This document shows, piece after piece, positions 7,974-11,181 of a stretch of DNA of 11,181 nt (position 1 is the stretch's first letter; every line of letters starts with the position of its first letter). The stretch spans positions 1 through 11,181 of the forward strand of contig JALSTC010000503.1 in assembly GCA_026983935.1 (NCBI GenBank), written 5' to 3'. The notes under the pieces were generated by a model. The model ran no database searches and was not told where the DNA came from. It saw only the letters and a list, made by a program, of their open reading frames with translations. Source of the stretch: Ardenticatenia bacterium (GTDB lineage: Bacteria > Chloroflexota > Anaerolineae > Aggregatilineales > Ch27). The position numbers were made by a program, and so were the translations under genes.

Positions 7974-8922
7974 AGGATATCCGGGGGTCAATGGCGGCGT
8001 AAATCACGTCCACCGCCAGGTTAATCACCACGAAATTGAGGGCAATGAACAGCGTTACCCCCTGTACCAGTGCATATTCGCGCTGTGAGATGGCATTGAC
8101 GGTCAATCGTCCGATGCCCGGCAGCGAGAATATCTGCTCTGTGATCACAGCCCCGCCCAGCAGGTAGCCCATCTCCACACCGATCAGTGTCACGACCGGG
8201 ATCAGGGCATTGCGCAGAGCATGGCCCATGACCACCGTCCGCTCATGCAGCCCTTTGCTCCGCGCTGTGCGAATGTAATCCTCGTTGAGCACTTCCAGCA
8301 TGGCGGAACGGGTCATGCGCATGACCGATGCTGCAAAGGAAAAGCCCATGGTCAGCGCCGGGTAGAACAACTGCTGCAGGTTGAGCACAGGGTCTTCTGT
8401 GAATTCAACGTAATTGCCGGAATTCGGCAGGACGCCAAAATAGACCGAGAGCACATAAATGATTAACGTGCCCAGCAGAAAATTAGGCACGGCAAGCCCC
8501 AGCATGGAAATGACCCGACCGAAAAGGTCAATGGGTGAGTTGTGATGAATGGCAGATAGAACACCTATCGGGATGCCGATCGCCAGGGCGATAATGACGG
8601 AAAGGAAAGCCAGTTCGAGCGTAACCGGGAAGCGCTCCAGAATCAGGGAAAGCACCGGCTTGCCATGTCGCACGGAATAGCCGAAGTTGCCCTGCAGCGC
8701 ATTCCCCATCCATGCGAAGAACTGCTCTGTCACCGGTTTGTCCAGCCCGAAGTATTCCTCCAGCGACTCGCGCTGTTCCTGGGTGAGCATCCCGGCTTCG
8801 GTGCCCAGCATGGCCGTGATCTGGTCTCCGGGCACAAGCCGGATGGCCAGAAAAACCAGAATCGCCACGCCCAGCAGGGTGGGGACGAACGCGATGATCC
8901 GTTGAGTCAGGTAGCGTAGCAT
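7957..8922 (-). CDS. ABC transporter permease, DppB/OppB type
   Basis: This 321-residue protein is the partner permease of the DppC-like subunit. It has the typical OppB start (MLRYLTQRIIAFVPTLLGVA), an N-terminal membrane helix, an extracytoplasmic region containing GLDKPVTEQFFAW and GNFGYS, and further hydrophobic segments. The coupling loop is at about 213-243 (EDYIRTARSKGL, then RNALIPV), and FSLPGIGRL at about 265-273 is a family signature. The ATG at 8922 has only a poor Shine-Dalgarno sequence (upstream GAAAAGCCGCCAT), so translation may be modest. It lies 87 bases downstream of the binding-protein gene, with a hairpin between them, and overlaps the next permease by 17 bases. It forms the membrane channel with its partner. 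Confidence 0.95.
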   Translation of the reverse strand: MLRYLTQRIIAFVPTLLGVAILVFLAIRLVPGDQITAMLGTEAGMLTQEQRESLEEYFGLDKPVTEQFFAWMGNALQGNFGYSVRHGKPVLSLILERFPVTLELAFLSVIIALAIGIPIGVLSAIHHNSPIDLFGRVISMLGLAVPNFLLGTLIIYVLSVYFGVLPNSGNYVEFTEDPVLNLQQLFYPALTMGFSFAASVMRMTRSAMLEVLNEDYIRTARSKGLHERTVVMGHALRNALIPVVTLIGVEMGYLLGGAVITEQIFSLPGIGRLTVNAISQREYALVQGVTLFIALNFVVINLAVDVIYAAIDPRISYDSKS

Positions 8923-8944
8923 ATGGCGGCTTTTCTATGCGGGT

Positions 8945-8975
8945 GGGGGCGGCACTTTTACATGTGCGCGCCCCC
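8945..8975 (-). promoter_or_regulatory. Intercistronic hairpin between binding-protein and permease genes
   Basis: GGGGGCG plus GCAC (8945-8955) pairs with GTGC, a one-base bulge, and CGCCCCC (8964-8975): 11 pairs around an 8-base loop. No T-run follows on the - strand. It is better read as a partial terminator or 3' mRNA stabiliser after the binding-protein cistron. Such elements commonly raise binding-protein output over the permeases in ABC operons. The function here is inferred from position. Confidence 0.6.
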
Positions 8976-9009
8976 TTCCATAACATCATTAAAATGCTGG
9001 ACGGACTGC

Positions 9010-10539
9010 TTACCGTTCCAACTGTACTTCGTGCAGGAAGTACAGCGAATCGTTGGCAACCGGCTCCCATCCGGTCACATACGGCTGGTGGGCGGTGTAG
9101 GTGAAGCCGGTATACAGCCAGACCCAGGGCGCCTTCTCCGCCAGATGACGCTGGAATTCCGCGAAGATTTCATAACGGGCATCAGGATCGGTTTCCTCAC
9201 GCCCCTGAGCCATCAGGCTGTCCAGCGTATCGTCAATGTACCCGGCGACGCGGTGGAAGCGGGCATCCCACTGCCAGTAGCGGGCGTACATGGTGTAGGG
9301 ATCGGTGCGCCCGCCGTTGAGTGCGACGGCAGCTTCAAAGTCGCCCGCCAGCCAGCGGTCCACATAGACGCTGAGTTCCAGCGGCTCGATCTCCACATTG
9401 ATATTGATGTCGGCCAGTTGCGCCTGGATGGCCTGCGCCTCGGAGAGGGCAGTCGGCGGCTCCGCGTTGGCGACCATCACGTGCAGGGTGAAGCCATCTT
9501 CCATGCCAGCGGCGGCCATCAGTTCACGCGCCCGCTCGACATCGCGCTCATAGCAGAACAGTTCCTCCGGTGGCAGCGCAAAACTGGCCATCGTCAGCGG
9601 GCCGGTCACGCGGCCTTCGCCGAGTGTGGCGGAGTCGATGATCTCCTGGCGGTCAATGGCGCAGGCAATGGCCTGCCGCACCTGGAGCATATCCAGCGGC
9701 TCGCGGGCGGCGCGGAGCTGCAGCACATGGTAGGACAGAGTCGGTGTGCGCACCAGCGTAACCGTCGGATCGTCAACCAGCAGCGTTGCCACCAGCGGAT
9801 CGTTCAACATGGCAAAGTCAATCGTCCCCGCTCGCAGTGCGGCAAGAATCGAGGCCTCATCGGGGATGATGCGGATTTCCACGCCGTCCACATTCGGGCC
9901 ATCACCCCACCAATCGGCATTGGCGGAGAGGATCGTGGTCTCTTCTGGCGTCCAGCTTTCCAGCTTGAACGGCCCTGTTCCGATGGCTTCAGCCGCCGGG
10001 TCGCCGTTTTCGATCAGCTCAGAAGGCAGAATCGCCGCATTGATGCTGGTCATGGCAGAGAGCAGTGGCACATCCGGGCGGGAAAGATTGAAGACGACGG
10101 TGTAGTCATCCGGCGCTTCCATCGTGTCAATGCTGAGGTAGTTGGTGCGGGCTGCTGAGGCCGTTTCTTCGTCAAGGATGCGTTCATAGGATGCGATCAC
10201 GTCCTCCGCCGTGAAGTCGGAGCCATCGTGGAATTTGACGCCTTCACGCAGGTGGAAGGTCAGCACGGTGGCGTCATCGGAGAATTCCCAACTGGTCGCC
10301 AGCGCGGGTGCGATATTCATCTCATGATCGGTCATCACCAGCGGCTCATAGATCATGCGCAGCAGCGCCAGCGAGGCAAAGGCCGTCTGTGTGTGCGGGT
10401 CAAGGCCGGTGGCATCAATAGCGCGGGCCATGACCAGCGTATTGCCGCCGCCCTGGGCCATTGTCGGCAGGCTTGTGCCAAGCAGGGCCAGGATCAGGGC
10501 GAAGGCCAGCAGGGCCTGGCGTTTTCTGGACGATAACAT
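9010..10539 (-). CDS. ABC transporter substrate-binding protein, family 5 (SBP_bac_5)
   Basis: This 509-residue protein would capture ligand outside the membrane and deliver it to the DppB/DppC-like permeases encoded downstream. Residues 1-28 are a signal peptide: RKR, then a hydrophobic core, with likely cleavage after TMA. Family 5 signatures follow: LATSWEFSDDATVLTFHLR, GVKFHDGSDFTAEDV (about 101-114), IGTGPFKLESW (about 186-196) and VRQAIACAIDR (about 287-297). The ATG at 10539 is preferred because AAGGAG lies 7 bases upstream; an in-frame GTG at 10629 would bury the signal peptide behind 30 extra residues. There is no lipobox cysteine, so it is not an evident lipoprotein. Family 5 proteins bind peptides, nickel complexes, sugars or amino-sugar oligomers; the ligand cannot be read from the sequence. 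Confidence 0.94.
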   Translation of the reverse strand: MLSSRKRQALLAFALILALLGTSLPTMAQGGGNTLVMARAIDATGLDPHTQTAFASLALLRMIYEPLVMTDHEMNIAPALATSWEFSDDATVLTFHLREGVKFHDGSDFTAEDVIASYERILDEETASAARTNYLSIDTMEAPDDYTVVFNLSRPDVPLLSAMTSINAAILPSELIENGDPAAEAIGTGPFKLESWTPEETTILSANADWWGDGPNVDGVEIRIIPDEASILAALRAGTIDFAMLNDPLVATLLVDDPTVTLVRTPTLSYHVLQLRAAREPLDMLQVRQAIACAIDRQEIIDSATLGEGRVTGPLTMASFALPPEELFCYERDVERARELMAAAGMEDGFTLHVMVANAEPPTALSEAQAIQAQLADININVEIEPLELSVYVDRWLAGDFEAAVALNGGRTDPYTMYARYWQWDARFHRVAGYIDDTLDSLMAQGREETDPDARYEIFAEFQRHLAEKAPWVWLYTGFTYTAHQPYVTGWEPVANDSLYFLHEVQLER

Positions 10540-10546
10540 GATTTTT

Positions 10547-10552
10547 CTCCTT
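10547..10552 (-). promoter_or_regulatory. Ribosome binding site of the substrate-binding protein gene
   Basis: Read on the - strand, AAGGAG lies 7 bases before the ATG at 10539. This is near-consensus and the best ribosome site in the operon. It decides the start against the in-frame GTG at 10629. It also fits high expression of the binding protein relative to the permease genes, whose sites are weak. Confidence 0.85.
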
Positions 10553-10656
10553 ACAATATGCGGGTTCGTGCAGATTAACAGGTGGAACGCGATCAATATT
10601 TCTTCGTCAATTGTGCTGCCAGTATACACCCTCCTTTACTTCTTCTATAGCCGTGA

Positions 10657-11130
10657 TCATGGGCCTGGTAACGATTTGTAGAAGATGAACTCGGCCACGT
10701 CCGGCAAAACGTAGGCGGGAACAGCGCCCACCTGCCGATAGCCATGCCGCCGATAGAATCGTTGCGCGTCGGTATTGAAGTCTGATACCAGCAGGAACAG
10801 TCCTTTGCTAATCCCGGCGGTGATCCTTTCCGTTTCATCCAGCAGCGCTGTGCCGATGCCTGCGCCGGTATGGCCCGGCTGCACCCCGATCAGCCGCAGG
10901 TAAGCACGTCCAAATCCACCCTTGGGCATTACCCAGGTGAAGCCACAGGCACGCGCCCCCAAGTCTGTATCGGCGACCAGCAGGATGTCCTGACTCCGGA
11001 GCGCTGCCTCAAGCTGCTGCCGGGTTTTCTGTTCATCCAGTCGGTAGCGCTGCCACAGGGGCACCTGTATCATCCATCGGGTGATGAACGGAATGTCATC
11101 GGCGGTCATGGGGCGGGTAATTATCTTCAT
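10657..11130 (-). CDS. GNAT-family N-acetyltransferase
   Basis: This is a 157-residue single-domain acetyltransferase that would transfer an acetyl group from acetyl-CoA to an amine on an unidentified substrate in the cytosol. It has the usual GNAT length and order: an N-terminal strand (MKIITRPMTADDIPFI), the acetyl-CoA loop in VQPGHTGAGIGTALL (about 83-97), and the C-terminal NTDAQRFYRRHGYRQVG (about 119-135). The ATG at 11130 is chosen because its first residues match the usual GNAT start; a TTG at 11157 would add nine residues and lie inside the palindromic operator. No clear Shine-Dalgarno precedes it. The binding-protein gene follows after a 117-base gap on the same strand, so co-transcription is possible. 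An amino-sugar substrate is conceivable given the operator, but this is inference. Confidence 0.88.
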   Translation of the reverse strand: MKIITRPMTADDIPFITRWMIQVPLWQRYRLDEQKTRQQLEAALRSQDILLVADTDLGARACGFTWVMPKGGFGRAYLRLIGVQPGHTGAGIGTALLDETERITAGISKGLFLLVSDFNTDAQRFYRRHGYRQVGAVPAYVLPDVAEFIFYKSLPGP

Positions 11131-11156
11131 GTTTGCAGATTTTGCGGTTCCCGTCA

Positions 11157-11172
11157 AGTGGTCTATACCACT
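11157..11172 (-). promoter_or_regulatory. Inverted repeat resembling a NagR/DasR (HutC-GntR) operator
   Basis: On the - strand the sequence is AGTGGTATAGACCACT, with perfect 6-bp arms around a 4-bp centre. From memory, the DasR-responsive element is close to A(G/C)TGGTCTAGACCA(G/C)T, and the Bacillus NagR sites begin TTGGTATAGA. The site ends 26 bases before the acetyltransferase ATG. It contains TGGTATAGA, which could be an extended -10 element of that gene, so bound repressor would block it; any -35 would lie past the window edge. The regulator gene is not in the window. Confidence 0.55.
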
Positions 11173-11181
11173 AGACTTTAC

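Noticed and set aside
8923..10158. A 411-codon + strand open frame antisense to the binding protein
   Set aside because: The - strand frame carries clear SBP_bac_5 motifs; the + frame looks like low-information antisense translation.
10603..10608. TTGACG on the - strand as a -35 box for the binding-protein gene
   Set aside because: No acceptable -10 hexamer occurs 16-18 bases downstream (the sequence there is TTCCAC-like), so it was not annotated as a promoter.

Overview
The window carries six protein genes in two convergent blocks. The sequence is GC-rich. The mix of genes is a bacterial alpha-2-macroglobulin with SbsA-type Ig-like repeats and an SH3b-like domain, a DhnA/FbaB-type class I aldolase, and an Opp/Dpp-family uptake operon. 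This would fit an environmental Chloroflexota (Anaerolineae-like) genome. The placement is an inference from domain style only; no rRNA or other marker gene is present.

Left block, + strand (1-6988). Bases 1-5706 encode the last 1901 residues of a very large secreted alpha-2-macroglobulin-like protein whose start lies off the left edge. Its order is SbsA-type Ig-like repeats, a macroglobulin-like segment holding an SH3b-like module, MG domains, a glycine-rich candidate bait segment, the MG7/W-motif region, a thioester domain with an intact Cys-Ile-Glu-Gln motif, and a C-terminal receptor-binding-like domain. A strong intrinsic terminator (5729-5762) closes it. A 366-residue class I fructose-bisphosphate aldolase (FbaB/DhnA type) follows at 5888-6988, with its own probable promoter and ribosome binding site. 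It ends at a perfect 12-bp hairpin in the gap between the convergent blocks.

Right block, - strand (7101-11130). Read in transcription order, it holds a GNAT-family acetyltransferase, a secreted family 5 (SBP_bac_5) substrate-binding protein, a DppB/OppB-type permease and a DppC/OppC-type permease. The two permeases overlap by 17 bp. A GC-rich hairpin separates the binding-protein gene from the permeases and may set their expression ratio. No ATP-binding subunits lie in the window, so the transporter must borrow ATPases encoded elsewhere.

The most notable regulatory signal is a perfect inverted repeat at the right edge (11157-11172), AGTGGT-4-ACCACT. It closely resembles operators of the NagR/DasR (HutC-GntR) regulators of amino-sugar metabolism and sits 26 bp upstream of the acetyltransferase start. 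If it controls the minus-strand block, the transporter may take up amino sugars or chito-oligosaccharides rather than peptides. It could equally belong to a gene beyond the right edge. I saw no tRNA, rRNA, CRISPR array, transposase or integrase, and no gene-free stretch longer than about 300 bases.
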